Assembly (NCBI GenBank): GCA_001632435.1
Contig: KV423992.1
Span: 58,404-122,403 of the forward strand
Reading direction: 5' to 3'
Length of the DNA stretch: 64,000 bases
From: Calocera cornea HHB12733
Taxonomy: Eukaryota; Basidiomycota; Dacrymycetes; Dacrymycetales; Dacrymycetaceae
Of the stretch, positions 47,278 through 59,560 are shown in pieces; the stretch's first letter is position 1, and each line of letters opens with the position of its first letter. The notes under the pieces are model-generated. The model had not been told where the DNA came from, searched no databases, and saw nothing but the letters and a program-made list of their open reading frames with translations. Both the position numbers and the translations under genes were made by a program.

Positions 47278-50200
47278 ATGCTCAGATTCGGTCGAGTCAC
47301 TCGTCGTATACTGAATACCAGAATCACAACGTCAAGCTTGCCCAGACACCTTCGACTTCATCGAACAATGTCTCATGCCAACGGAGAGGTAGCACCTCCC
47401 CAGGATGCCGCGCCGATTGAAGGCACGCAAACCAAGAGCGCTGGTCAGTACGCCGTCCGTCTGTCGCAACGGTGTATCCTGACCATGGTCACAGCGAAAA
47501 AGGAGGCCAAGCGCTTAGAAAAGCTGGCCAAGAAGGAAGCGAAAGGGCCCAAGGGCCCTGCCGCGGACGCTCCAGCAAAGAAAGCGAAGGAGAAGAAGGC
47601 GAAAGCAGAAGAGGAGGAATTCGTCAATACAACACCATCGGGAGAGAAGAAAGGTACCATTGCCTTCAAGTTCATGTACGGTGAAACATCGGCTCACTTT
47701 CATCCCCAGACATGTCAAAGCCTATGGGAAGTGGATACAATCCCATTGCCGTAGAAAGTGCATGGTACGATTGGTGGGACAAAGAAGGCTTCTTCCTTCC
47801 TGAGCTGGGCCCCGATGGCAAGCCCAAGCCGGAGGGCGTGTTTGTCATCGCCTCTCCCCCGCCTAATGTCACCGGCAGCATTCATCTGGGGCATGCTTTG
47901 ATGGTGGCCATTCAGGATGCCATGTCGCGTTGGTGGGATAACTCCCAAGCCGCCAGACCTGACAAAGGGCTAATGCTTGGCCAGGAACCGCATGCTGGGG
48001 AAGACCGTGGCTTTCGTTCCAGGATTCGACCACGCCGGAATATCGACACAGGCTGTTGTTGAGCGACGTCTGTACAAGTCAAAGGGTTTGACAAGGCATG
48101 ACCTTGGTCGCGAGGAATTCATCAACCAGGTATGGGAGTGGAGAAATCAGTGAGTTTGGATCTCGTCTGCTAGCCGCTTTCTCACAGGTGTACGGTAGTT
48201 ATCAAACTCGCATTAAAACCCAGCTTCGCCGACTGGGAGGCAGCTACGATTGGAGTCGAGAAGCGTTTACGATGGATGCCGTGAGTCGTCGCCCAACGCG
48301 GAGGCGGCTCGTCTAACGTTCTGTCACCCAGAATCTGTCTCGGGCGGTCGTTGAGACGTTCTGCCGTTTACATGAAGAAGGTATCCTGTATCGTGCTAAT
48401 AGGCTGGTCAACTGGTGTGTTCGTCTGAACACAACATTGTCCACCCTTGAGGTAAGCAGTCGCTATATGATATTCTACGAGACGCTAATACTTTCTCCGC
48501 AGGTCGACCAGAAACAACTCAACGGGCGAACCCTTCTGACTGTTCCTGGGTACGACGAGAAGGAGCGCTTTGAATTCGGCGTGATCACCTCCTTTGCATA
48601 TCCCATCGAAGGCTCCGACGAGAAGATCATCGTGGCAACCACTCGTCCAGAAACTATGCTGGGTGACACCGCTGTAGCTGTTCATCCCGACGATCTACGG
48701 TACAAGGTAAGCATAACGATTGACTGGGAGGAGACCTGAATGGCTGACGTCTTTCAGCATCTTCATGGCAAATTCGTGTCTCATCCCTTCCTTCCAAACA
48801 GACGGATACCCATCATCACGGACGACATCATTGTCGACATGGAGTTCGGGACCGGTGCAGTCAAGATCACTCCTGCCCATGACCCCAATGATTATGAAGT
48901 CGGGAAGCGGCACAATCTGGAATTTATCAACATCTTGAACGATGATGGCACTTACAATGATAACGCAGGGCCGTTTGCAGTAGGCCCGTTCCTCCCTGTG
49001 TCTACCCTGAGGAGCTAACGACTTCTCAGGGAATGAAACGTTTCCATGCCCGTGTTGCCGTCGTGAACGCCCTCAAGGAGAAGGGTCTGTATATCGAAAC
49101 GAAAGATAATCCGATGACTGTCCCCGTTTGCAAGTATGCTCGCAGAAAGCTTCCTGGGTCCGTTTCTTAAGCTTAGTGACAGCAAATCCGGGGATATAAT
49201 CGAACCTGTCATGAAGCCGCAGTGGTGGGTCAACAGCAAAGCTCTTGCGGATCCCGTATTAGAGGTAATGGGGAATCAATTGTACAGCTGAGCTCTTCTG
49301 ACCACATGCTCTTAGCGAACGAGGAAGGGGGAGCTTCATGTTGCGCCTAAGAGTTCGGAAGGCGATTGGTATCGGTGGTTGGAGAACATCACGGATTGGT
49401 GTGTCTCTCGACAACTCTGGTGGGGCCACCGTTGTCCAGCATACTTCGTGAACGTGGAGGGAGAAGCACAAGATGTAAGACGGCCTCGGGTTTGTGGTCC
49501 ATCAAATGCTGAATGTCTCCGCAGCATTCTGACGGCAAAAATTGGGTCGTCGGGCGGACAATGGACGAAGCAAAGCAGAAGGCTGCAGATGTTGCTCAGG
49601 GCAAACCATTTACTCTAGAACAAGATGAGGACGTGTTGGATACGTGGTTTTCCTCCGGACTATGGCCCTTTTCTATACAGGGCTGGCCAAATGAGGTAAG
49701 CAGATGAGACAGAATCGTTCCGGCGTATGCTGATGATCTTCAGACGGAGGATTTCAAACGATTCTATCCGTCCACCTTCATGGAGACCGGCTGGGACATC
49801 TTGTTCTTCTGGATAGCTCGTATGGCTATGCTGGGTGTATACCTGACTGGAAAAATGCCATTCCAAGAGGTGTTTTGCCATGCTATGGTTCGTGACGCAC
49901 ACGGCCGCAAAATGAGCAAGAGTCTAGGCAATGTCATCGATCCCGTCGACGTCATTCAAGGTATTGCGTTGGAATCGTTACACCAGCAGCTCTACGAAGG
50001 CAATCTAGACGAGAAAGAAATTCAAAAGGCCATTGCTGGCCAAAAGAAAGACTTCCCCAACGGCATTCCTCAATGTGGGACGGATGCTCTGCGCTTCGCC
50101 TTGTGCGCGTACACTACATCCGGTAGGCGGCTCCACATGAGACTCTACCGGCGCGCTCAAATGATCTTCAGGCCGTGATATAAATCTCGAGGTTTTGCGT

Positions 50201-51483
50201 ATCGAGGGCTACCGTAAATTCTGCAACAAGATATTCAATGCAACGAAGTTCGCCATGCTCAAGTTTGAGGATGGATTCGTTCCCAAGCCGAGCGGGAAGG
50301 TAAGCTCTCAAGTAGGGCTGAGTGCATGGTCTGAAAGGTTGTAGCCTACTGGTCACGAATCCATTGTCGAGAAATGGATCCTCAATAAGCTGCACATCGC
50401 AGCTTCTGATGTGAACAAACACCTCGAAGAACGCAGCTTCATGCTCGCAACTACTGCTGTTTACAACTTCTGGCTGTATGAGCTGTGTGATGTCTATATC
50501 GTCAGTTGTTTTCCGCGGGTCTCTGCAAGAGACACTGAAACTGTCCTATGTGTAGGAGGCAATGAAACCCATGACGGACGAGAGCGCTTCACCAACAACG
50601 CGCCGGTCCGCGCAAGACACGCTGTATACCTGCTTGGATGGTGCCCTGCGCCTCTTGCATCCCTTCATGCCATTTATCACCGAGGAACTCTGGCAGAGGC
50701 TGCCACGGCGCCCCGATGACAAGACGCCATCAATCATGGTGGCGTCTTACCCCTTGCCCGTGAGCTGAGCAATGTTTCACGATGCCACACCTGCTGAGTC
50801 TCTTGACAAGGAACCCGCTTTCGTCTTCCCTGAGGCAGAGAAGGACTTCGATCTTGTGTTTTCGACCGTCAAGGCCATCCGTTCATTGGCAGCACAGTAC
50901 AACCTGATGTCTAATATCCAAGGTACTCCGTTGAGTGTCCTTCCGTTCAGGTGATCCATACTCACGTGACTCTCAGTCTATATCCACGTGACTACCCCCG
51001 CACTGGCAGAGGTGTTGGAGAAAGAGGTTCCCACTGTCCTTGCATTGACCAAAGGATGCAAGTCTGTTGGGATCGTACACAACCAGCAGAACATTCCTTT
51101 GGGATGTGGCAGCGCTGTTGTCACTGCTGATATCACTGCCTACATCCTCGTGCGGGTACGGAACAGTCGCACTGCACCGGTCGTACCATGCTGATGGCTC
51201 GAATACAGGGCATTGTCGATCTGGACGCTGAGATCGCGAAAGCCCAAAAGAAACTCGATCTCGCCGAAGCGAATGCGATCAAGGTTCGCAAGCTTCAAGC
51301 TCAAGCGGACTATGAGCAAACGATTCCCGAGCAAGTTCGCGAAGCCAATGCAGAACGGGTACGCCATGTTATCCGTGTTTCTGTTCCATGAGCTGAACAT
51401 CACGGTGTTAGCTACGGACATTGGAGGCTGAGATCGCCACTTTGCAGCAGACCAAGGAAACATTTGCCGTTCTCAAGGCCTAG
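47278..51483 (+). CDS. VAS1: valyl-tRNA synthetase, probably dual-targeted
   Basis: An intron-rich gene of about 1050 residues. The class I signatures are both present: the HIGH motif (GSIHLGHA) and KMSKS (RKMSKSLGN). Editing-domain landmarks are [25 protein letters not shown] and [28 protein letters not shown] and [16 protein letters not shown] follow, then a tRNA-binding domain and a C-terminal coiled coil ([20 protein letters not shown]). It charges tRNA(Val). The first ATG (47278) opens an Arg-rich leader ([20 protein letters not shown]) and a second in-frame ATG at 47368 starts the Lys-rich cytosolic form, as for yeast VAS1 where one gene serves both compartments. Confidence 0.95.
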
Positions 51484-51597
51484 AAGAGCGATTGGCCGAA
51501 CGGATGCATCAGAATCCCTTCCAACTGCAGCGTCCGCATTTGGAGCAGTGACAAAGCTTAGTTATGGCATTCTATGGCAGCCAATGACACAATATAA

Positions 51598-53028
51598 CTA
51601 ACTGTGCTGGGACATATTGCCTTGCCAATCGTCATAACCCGTCACCTGATCCATCGCTGATTGGATCGGAATCGGTGGGCCACGCGAAGGGTCGGAAACC
51701 AAAGGTGACGGCGCTGTATCTGCAATGGGTACTTCCAAATCGGCCAGCAAGTTATCTGCTGTCATATATGCCGAGTGCATTGACGCGGCAATGACACCAC
51801 GGGCTCCCGTAGCTGCCCAGCCTGACGCGTACACGTTTCTCACCTGCGCCAATCTTATCAAAGCCCCACACAGAGAATGTGAAATCAAGACTTACGATGT
51901 GCCCTAGTGAGTCCATCACGCGACCGTTCGAATTGCGAATGCGTCCAGTAGCATCGTCGAACCAATTCTTTAAGCCAGTTGAGGGTTCGGAACGATACCC
52001 AACACTGACCACGACAGCATCCGTACTGATGACTTCCTCCTCCCCCGTTGCCTCAGCTTGTCCACGAGCTGACAAAGCATTCTTTCCCAGCCGCAGCTCC
52101 CTCTGCTTTGGACGCCATCCTAAGGGAGTGCGAAGGAATTTGAGGGACCATGACTTGTCGGCGAGCCCAGATTGAACCTTGGAGCCCCTCGACAGGATAT
52201 CCAGAATGCGCTTCTTCGGTCGATCGAGCCCATCATCGGTTCTTGCCGTATTCATCAATGAGGGTTCGATCGGCTCAAATGAAATGTCCGGCTGGGACAT
52301 GAGTTCACGAAGCTCTTTGGCAGTGAAGCTGACCTGCGCTGGCGCACGTCGGCCGACAATCGTCACCCGCTTCACAGTGGACGTCTCCAGCTGGCGCAGC
52401 ACATTCGCAGGAAGGCCGTCATAGGGACGGAGGGAAGCTGGGGAGCGAAGAAGAAGCCGAGCGATATCCAAGGAAACGTTTCCGTGGCCTATCAGAGTGA
52501 GATGCTCTATGGAATCAATCGGTATTGGCGGGATGGAAGAGGCTGTCGGATGACCGGTGTACCAATGTACAAGTGACAGTGCAGGAACCGCTTCAGGGAG
52601 GGCAGGCAATGTCAAAGGTTGGGAGGCGCCTTGAGCGAACAGAAGATGTGTGTAGTGGGGAAATAAGGATGTCAGGGGAAGCGGAACTGCGTTGGGATAC
52701 TGCTGCTTCGTGGCCGAGGTGGGGTCGACGAGCACATTACCGAAGAACGTGAACCGGGGATCTTGGGCCGTCTGGTCGAATTTATTGATACAATTCTACC
52801 TCGCATAAGCTGGATAGTGATGACCCGCTACATATGTCGACGTACTTTAACTTCAGGATGATCTGGAGCAACACCATAGCGCACCAAACCGTGTGGTGCA
52901 GGTACACGGTCGAACATATGCACCTGCAAATCGGGGGCGGATGCAGCAGGAAGAGACGACAGAATCCTCGATACGGTATAGAAGGCGGAGGGTCCCGCGC
53001 CCATAACCGCCAGCTTCAGAGCGGTCAT
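51598..53028 (-). CDS. ARH1: adrenodoxin/ferredoxin reductase, mitochondrial (ARH1)
   Basis: Three exons are clear: FAD-binding start LAVMGAGPSAFYTVSRIL and the HGLVRYGVAPDHPEVK signature; then FDQTAQDPRFTFFGNVLV, LIGHGNVSLDIARLL (NADP-binding), TIVGRRAPAQVSFTAKELREL; and after an intron NVYASGWAATGARGVI. FDXR/ARH1 passes electrons from NADPH to mitochondrial ferredoxin for Fe-S cluster and heme A synthesis. The start MTALKLAVMGAGP at 53028 leaves no presequence; an extra upstream exon, or an internal signal, may supply one. Confidence 0.93.
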
Positions 53029-53287
53029 GATGGAGAACAGCAGAGGACCGCCGAGACCTAAGGCCGGGACGTCCAACTCATACTTTCGGACGACGGCGAG
53101 GCCCTCCGCGGACGACGCGGTCCAGTTCCTGAAGTGGCGAATGCCGTCTTCTGATAACGTGGCGCTCTGGCGTTCCAGACGCCACCCTTCCGATTTCCCT
53201 TGCCGAAGCCAACGCGTCTTCGACCATATCCCACCACTAGCTCCTACCTACTACAAGAGGATACTGATCGCCCAATTACTGGCCAAG
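53029..53287. promoter_or_regulatory. bidirectional promoter ARH1 / SEC13
   Basis: A 259-bp spacer between the divergent starts of two housekeeping genes. No TATA box is seen. A 5' exon of ARH1 could also lie here. Confidence 0.45.
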
Positions 53288-54683
53288 ATGGTCAGACATC
53301 CCTTGCATCCACTGTCAATGTTGTCTCTCATAACTCCTTGCAGGCGCCCTCGACCGAACCAGTCGTGATTGAGACGGCCCACGAAGACATGATTGTATGC
53401 TCTCCAAGTACTGGGCCATAGGACGTATCTCACGGAGGCGAACAGCACGATGCTCAGCTCGACTACTACGGCAAGCGCCTTGCTACGTGCTCCTCAGACC
53501 GTACCATCAAGATATTCGATGTTGTCGATGGTGAACCACAGAAGCAGGGAGAGATCCTGCAAGGGTGCGTTCCAATATGTCTCCCGATGGGGTTTAAATC
53601 TCATCCATATGACCTTCTCTTCAGACATACCGGGCCCGTATGGCAGGTGGCTTGGGCCCATCCAAAGTATGGAAACATACTAGCTTCATGCTCATACGAT
53701 GGGCGCGTGTTCGTCTGGAAGTATCAACCGTCACCGCCTCAGCCATCCGCATATGGAGTTCCCGGGGCAAGTACCTCCCACTGGACCAGAATAAAGGAAC
53801 ACAGTCTCCACACAGCTTCAGGTGGGTATGCAGTTCATGTGCATGGCACGCACAGTCTCATTGTACATCTCTAGTTAACTCGGTCTCCTGGGCGCCGCAC
53901 GAACTAGGTCCTATCCTTGCTTGCGCTTCTTCTGATGGCAGGCTTTCTGTCCTCACTTTCAAAAGTATGAACTTCCTGTTCGATGCGCGGAATGCTCGCT
54001 GATCCTTCGTACTTCGTATAGATGATGGAACCGCGGATGCCGATATTTTCAGTGCACACCCCATCGGCTGCAACGCAGTTTCCTGGGCCCCAGCCACTGT
54101 ACCTGGGTCGCTGACATCTGGAGCACCCGCTGGCCAGTTGCAGCAGTATGTTCGTCGGTTCGCCAGCGCTGGTTGCGACAACCTTGTGCGTATCTGGACC
54201 TCCAAGTAAGCACGCTACGTAGCACTGCACAAAGTCAAACTGAGTTCGCTGGAAGTGATGCCAATACGGCCTGGAAGGAAGAAGCGAAGCTGGAAGGGCA
54301 TACGGATTGGGTTCGAGATGTCGCCTGGGCCCCTAACATTGGACTACCCCGCCAATACATTGCGACTGCCTCCCAGGTATGTATCATCCGGAAAACGGAA
54401 CTGCAGCCTTTTCACCCATGTGTTATTCATGCAGGACCGAACCGTTTTGATCTGGACACAAGATACGCCCCAATCTCCTTGGAACAAAGTGGCTCTAGAT
54501 CCGACGGGAGCGGGTACACCTGCTGCCGACGCTTCACCAAACAAGTTCCCCGATGTCGTATGGCGCGTGTCATGGAGCCTGGCAGGCAACATTTTGGCTG
54601 TCAGCTGCGGCGATGGCAAAGTCTCACTCTGGAAGGAGAATCTGAAGGGTGCCTGGGAATGTGTAAGTGACATGGCTAGTTAA
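53288..54683 (+). CDS. SEC13: SEC13, COPII coat and nuclear pore WD40 protein
   Basis: The initiator ATG at 53288-53290 is followed at once by an intron (53291-53343). Six WD40 blades can be followed: [138 protein letters not shown] and [30 protein letters not shown]13 pairs with SEC31 in the COPII cage and with NUP145C/NUP84 complex at the pore. At least seven introns of about 50 nt interrupt it. Confidence 0.94.
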
Positions 54684-55189
54684 GACAGAGCAATTACTCC
54701 ACATGTAAGGACAGCACGGAAGTGCCCTTCAGACAACGCGCTGCGCGCCCCTTTGCTCGCAAGGCATTTTGGGTCTAGAGGTCGTCAACCTGCTTTTTGC
54801 ACGGCGCGGTTGCGCGCCTTCCCTTTCGCCGGAGGACTTCCGCGTATTCAACAATAATCGCAAGCCTCTCTGCGCCCGTTTAACCTCCATTTACTCTGGT
54901 GTCCGCCCTAACCAACCCTTCCAGCCATGGTCGAATATTTTTACTACCAGTGAAGAGGCCCTCTGCAGGGTGCCATTGGTGAGCGGATTCAACTCAGTCT
55001 GCGTCCGCAGCCTGTGTCGCTGCACCGCCGCATTGGCCTCCGCTATTGCCTTTGCCTCCGATACTGCATTTACTTCCGCTTGCATGTTTGCCTCTGTACA
55101 AAGCTCTGCCTCTGCTAGAGAATGCTTCTGTTGTACCTGTCTCAGACTGATCATTTGCTTCCGCTTCTCCGGCCTGTCTCAGCTCAATT

Positions 55190-55760
55190 GATTGCTTCCA
55201 TCCGATCAATGCAAGCTCTGCTTCCGCTCAATGAAACAATAACCTTTTATGTCAGACCTGTCTCACCTGTGTGGTGTCTCAGCCAGACAAGCTCTCCTCC
55301 CACTCAGTGGAACAATGACTTTTTATGTCAGACCTGTCTCACCTGCTGGGTGTCTCAGCTTGAAAGATCACTTCTTTCTGATTGGCCCAAGTTCTGCTTC
55401 CACTCAAGCAGACAGTAACCTTCTATGTCAGAAACCTGTCTCACCCTTGGGTGTCTCAGCCAGACAAGCTCTCCTCCTGCTCAATGAAACAATAACCTTC
55501 TATGTCAGACCTGTCTCACTTGCTGACTGTCAGCTCAATCCATTGCTTCTGTCTGATTGGCACAAGCTCTGCTTCTGCCTGATGAAACAATAACCTTCTA
55601 TATCAGACCTGTCCCACCTGCTAAGTGTCTCAGCTTGCTCAATTGCTTCTGTCCAATTAGCGCAAGCTCTGCCTCCACTCAATGAAACAATGACCTTCTG
55701 TGTTAGACCTGTCCACCTGCTGAGTTGCTTCCACTTGGGAGGCCTGCTCCAATTGATTAT
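55190..55760 (+). repeat. left satellite block of the inverted structure
   Basis: About six to seven degenerate units of 70-115 bp, each with AATGAAACAATAACCTTCTA, TCAGACCTGTCTCACCTGCT and GTGTCTCAGC. CpG is nearly absent in the units. Confidence 0.75.
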
Positions 55761-55990
55761 CTGCTTCCATTGGACCAATAGCTTCCATCCATGTAATTGC
55801 TTCCATCATACCAATTGCCTCAGTTTCTCCTTCTACCTCTGCCATATGAATGGCCTCTGCTCAGTCAGTTGCTTCTGCATAGTCAATTGCTTCTGTCATA
55901 TCAACTGCTTCTGGAACATGATTGTGTCAGATGACAGCATTGCTTCTGGTCATCCAATTGCTTCTGTGGAATCAATTGCTTGACTGTGTC
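55760..55990 (+). repeat. short CAATTGCTTC(T/C) array
   Basis: At 55740-55985 the sequence repeats TTGCTTCTG / ATTGCTTCCAT about every 18-20 bp. These look like TTTGCTTCCG units in which most CG have become TG or CA. Confidence 0.6.
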
Positions 55991-56319
55991 CACTCCAGAC
56001 AGATCCTCCATACAGGTTGAGATCTGGCTACTCTACCCAGTTATGGTATGGTCCTAGGACGTCAAGGAGGTCGTGCTGGGCAGGCAGTCCCCCAATGATG
56101 GATGACAACTACCATGATGGGGACAGAGTGGGTTACCCCTTTGGATGTATTGTGTTGTACATGTATCGTTTATGCATGTACTAATAGCTTTTCCCACCAC
56201 ACCAACTCCTTGCAGATCACCCAAATGGAAGGCTGCTAATTGCTGTTGAGTGGGACCCACCAACAGGATGGCTCCCAGGAGAAAATAGCAAAGTATTGTC
56301 CCTGAACATACACACCATC

Positions 56320-56920
56320 TGTACAGCTTTTGTTCATATCTCTGTCACACAGCCTCCCCTGCAGCCTTCTCCATTGCAGACAGTCAATGAGACATTGATG
56401 AGTGCTAGGAATTCTCGGGACCCACAGCAGAGCTTGCCTTGAGGAGGGAGAGCACAATCTGTTTGGTTGCAACTTTTGGTTATATCTCCTCAGGCACCGT
56501 GCTGTGGATGTCACCTTATTTACACACATGATTAATGGTACCCTAATGGCTTGTAGAAAGCAGGGAGAGGGTTAGGGGTCTTTCCTAGGCAAGGAGGAGC
56601 CAAAAGTTGTTCTTGCACAAACAGTTCAAGTGCAACTTTTGCTCATATCTCTCCCAAGAGAGCTCGCCTGGAGGTGCCTCAGTTACACACCATCAATGGT
56701 GCTGTTACACTGTGCGGGAACTAGCAGGACCCTCAGAAAAGTGCTCATGGTGGATGAACAGCCCAAAGTTGCATTGGCACAATCTCTTCAGGTGCAACTC
56801 TTGGTCACATCTCTGCCAGCAAGCCAACTCTAGATATACCCCTGATGCACACCATCATTGGAATGTAGTTGGTGTGTGGGAACCAGTAGGACCTCAGGGA
56901 AATGCCCACATTTGAGGGGG
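56320..56920 (+). repeat. imperfect tandem repeat, period about 160 bp
   Basis: A GCAACTTTTGNTCATATCTC-like word recurs at about 56468, 56631 and 56791 (spacing 163 and 160), each followed by ACACCATCA-like and TGGGAAC-like words. Copies are diverged. The unit ends near 56935. Confidence 0.6.
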
Positions 56921-57189
56921 AGCTAAAGTTGCTTTGGATGATATAAGACTCCTATACCCACTTACCACTACTTTCCCTACATCCTGTACTATCCCTGTAT
57001 TGTTTCTCTAGCCTCCTGCCCTCTCCATTCCTCTTGATGACACTCCACCCCTTTGGGGTCACGTGACCTTGAGTCACATGACCCACAGCCTTATCTCTTG
57101 CTGTGTCTCCCTCACGTCTTCCCTATCCTACTCCTTCATCTGCCTCCATCTCTCGTACTGTGTCTCAGACCTCTGGCAATACAGAACTG

Positions 57190-58400
57190 TCTTAACAGTA
57201 CTTTGGAGTGCTACCAGCAACAGGATCAATCAGTGAGGACCTCAGCCAAAGCCCTTTCACCATGGCATTCAACATGCTCTGTACTGCTCTCCAACACACC
57301 AGAGACCTGCCACCAGCTGAGGACCTCCAGCAAACAGCTGAAAGTCTCATGGCTGAGTTCTCAGACCGCTTCCCACCCAATATCCCAGACTTGGGACCAA
57401 TCCCTCCAGCACTCCCAAGGCAAGACTTGGATACTGCACGCATACAGCTGCAAGATTGAGACAAGAAGATACAGCCCAAGATGTATTCATGTCCCCGACA
57501 TTACCTTGCTGCTTTTCAGACACTTATCCAACAACACTTGGATGCAGACTGCATCCACATGTCCAAATCAGATAGTGCATCACCCGCATTTGTTATTATC
57601 AAGAAGGATCCTATTGTATCCCATGGCTTGTCATTGACTACCATGCCCTGAATGCAAACACCATCAAAGACAAGTTCCCACTTCCCAAGATTGACAACAT
57701 CCTGGACTTGGCTGGCAGCACAATGAAAGGACCACTGAAACAGTCCTGACGGATGACCCAATCCCAATAGTGTTGCTCCAGAGATAGTGTTAAGACTGTT
57801 CTGTATTTCAAGACGTCTAGATGCAGTATGGGAGTGGTGGTACAACAAGGAAAAGGATGGGGACCGCAGAGTCTGATGCGGCAGGGTCAAGGGTCCGGCA
57901 CATTCAGGCTGCACAAAGGGTCAGGGACTGGCTGAAGTCCGGTGCCTGCACCACAAAGTGCTGGCTGCATGCTACAGCACAATCAGAAAAAACATACAGC
58001 CGGTGCAGGGTAAAGGGATGGGTGCATAGATGGTAAATCCCCATTTATAGCCCCTGTAGGAATTGAGGGGTGAGGGCCAGATGGGACACAAGGTCATGGG
58101 TTGGTCCATGGTAAGGGAGTAAGACGGGCAGTGGAGCGGTGGAGTCTTACACACAAAATATTGGGGCAAGATTGACATGGCCAACTCATTCTTCCAAACT
58201 TGTGTCCATCCAGATGACACCCCATACATGGCCTTCACCACACCAATGGGAATGTATGAATGGCTAGTCATGCCAATGGGGTTCTGCAATGCCCCCAGCA
58301 TACACCAGTGTCACATGATCAAAGCCCTGCACCACCTCATTGGCAAGTTCTGTCATGTCTACATGGACAACATTATCATTTGGTCCAGTTCCCCATGGTG
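57190..58400 (+). pseudogene. Ty3/gypsy reverse transcriptase remnant
   Basis: Upstream of it a presumed LTR end plus primer-binding region (CTTAACAGTACTTTGGAG, 57191) and a gag-like N-terminal piece can be seen. From about 57520 the frame encodes RT palm motifs (SPAFVIIKKDP, ALNANTIKDKFPLPKI) with frame breaks. The gene is cut at 57723 by a solo LTR and resumes at about 58155 with YWGKIDMANSFFQTCVHPDD and YEWLVMPMGFCNAPS. The YxDD active site reads YMDN, so the second catalytic Asp has become Asn. It then stops. No integrase or RNase H is visible. Confidence 0.75.
57724..58151. mobile_element. solo LTR (428 bp) inserted in the RT remnant
   Basis: It starts TGAAAGG and ends CTTACA (TG..CA ends), and is flanked by the 5-bp direct repeat CACAA (57719-57723 and 58152-58156). 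Removing it with one CACAA copy restores the RT frame between LDLAGST and YWGKIDM. On its minus strand a TATAAAT-like word at about 58042-58049 could be the LTR promoter. Confidence 0.8.
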
Positions 58401-59110
58401 ACTTGGGTATGCTTTTGCTCTTTCTTGTAGTGGGTTGATGTTGCTGCTCTGATATGTTTGTTGTCAAGATTCAACACCTCTTCGAGCTTTGCAAGGCCGG
58501 ATGCCAGATCACAGAGTGTCTTTGTGGCTTGAAGGGTAGGATCCAGACACAGGCGTGCTCTGAGATCCTCCTTGACTCCAGACCGGATTATTGTGCAGAG
58601 TTGGTCATTGGACAAATGGTTGTCTGCATCCAGACAGTTGTTATCAGAGCATAGCTCCCAGATGTAATCATCAACCTCTTGGCTGCTGGCTTGCTTGCAG
58701 GTATGCAGATTGTCAAGGAGGTTGTTGAGGTAGTCTGTAGGTGTGACATAGGCGATAAGTTTTTTTGCCCAGTCTGCAAAGGTCATTGTCTGATACCGTG
58801 CCTTGTCCAGCCGATACTATGTGACGAGTTCAGGCTCACGTAGCCCAGATTGAGCCTTGAGCATGCATTTTCCGGCCTCAACTTCTTTTGCCTTGAGCCA
58901 GAGCTCCATGACTCCGACCCATTCTTTGACTTTGTCCGGCTCCCTACTCTCAAGCAGAGGGACACTGTCAGATCCCATGCTAGAGCCGCTGCTGGAGAGG
59001 GTTGGGGACGGAGATGGCAGACTGTTTGGTGAAACCCCTAAGGCTTGGATGAGGTCTATTGGGTCTGGGCTATCATCACTGGCAAGTGACTGCAATTGTG
59101 GGGTTGACAT
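58376..59110 (-). pseudogene. gypsy gag-like gene with one in-frame stop
   Basis: The minus strand from the ATG at 59110 encodes a Ser/Pro-rich start (MSTPQLQSLASDDSPDP), a gag helical region (KEWVGVMELWLKAKEVEAG) and, after one in-frame TAG at 58817-58819, MTFADWAKKLIAYVTP and the typical EVDDYIWELCSDN ... IRSGVKEDLRARL region. The frame is otherwise open for about 245 codons. Upstream (about 59250 on the minus strand) a TAACAGTACT word matches the PBS region of the plus-strand element at 57190. It is therefore a second, oppositely oriented gypsy piece, cut off at 58376. Confidence 0.65.
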
Positions 59111-59149
59111 GGCAAGTGGATACAATGTCAGCTCATAGAGCCAGAAATG

Positions 59150-59560
59150 ATCCAGTGTTGCATTCAAAAAAGTTGTAACAGTAAAAAAGTGAAAGGGCCT
59201 TGGATAAGGCCCTCACTGATGGTCTGCTTCTGTAGATGTTGCACTTGAGTACTGTTAGGACCATTCTGATTGTTGTAGTGTCTAAGTACAGTTTCAAGGT
59301 GTTGGTAGCAAAGAAGGAAGAAGATAAGGGAAGAGGCCGGAGCACATCCTTGGACAAGGGGTCCAGGCTCGTGAAAAACTTATGTGCACTATGCACATGT
59401 TTCTGCTCTTGGCAAATATTGCTCAGATGGCTTCACAATGGTAATGAAAAGTGTGTGTTGGGACTTGGCAAGAAAGATCACCTATTGGACGGAAAGAATC
59501 CAATCACAGGCAAGGGAGATATGAGCAACATGATGAATCTGGGTAAGGGCTGAGTAGGCT
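59150..59560. other. retroelement-derived spacer
   Basis: Contains the upstream/PBS side of the minus-strand gag piece and otherwise unclassified CpG-poor sequence. An 87-codon minus frame and a 105-codon plus frame have no recognisable content. Confidence 0.4.

Noticed and set aside
55190..55760. Satellite block as a protein-coding repeat
   Set aside because: Units vary in length and break frame; the same block occurs inverted at 59.56-60.05 kb without a coding frame.
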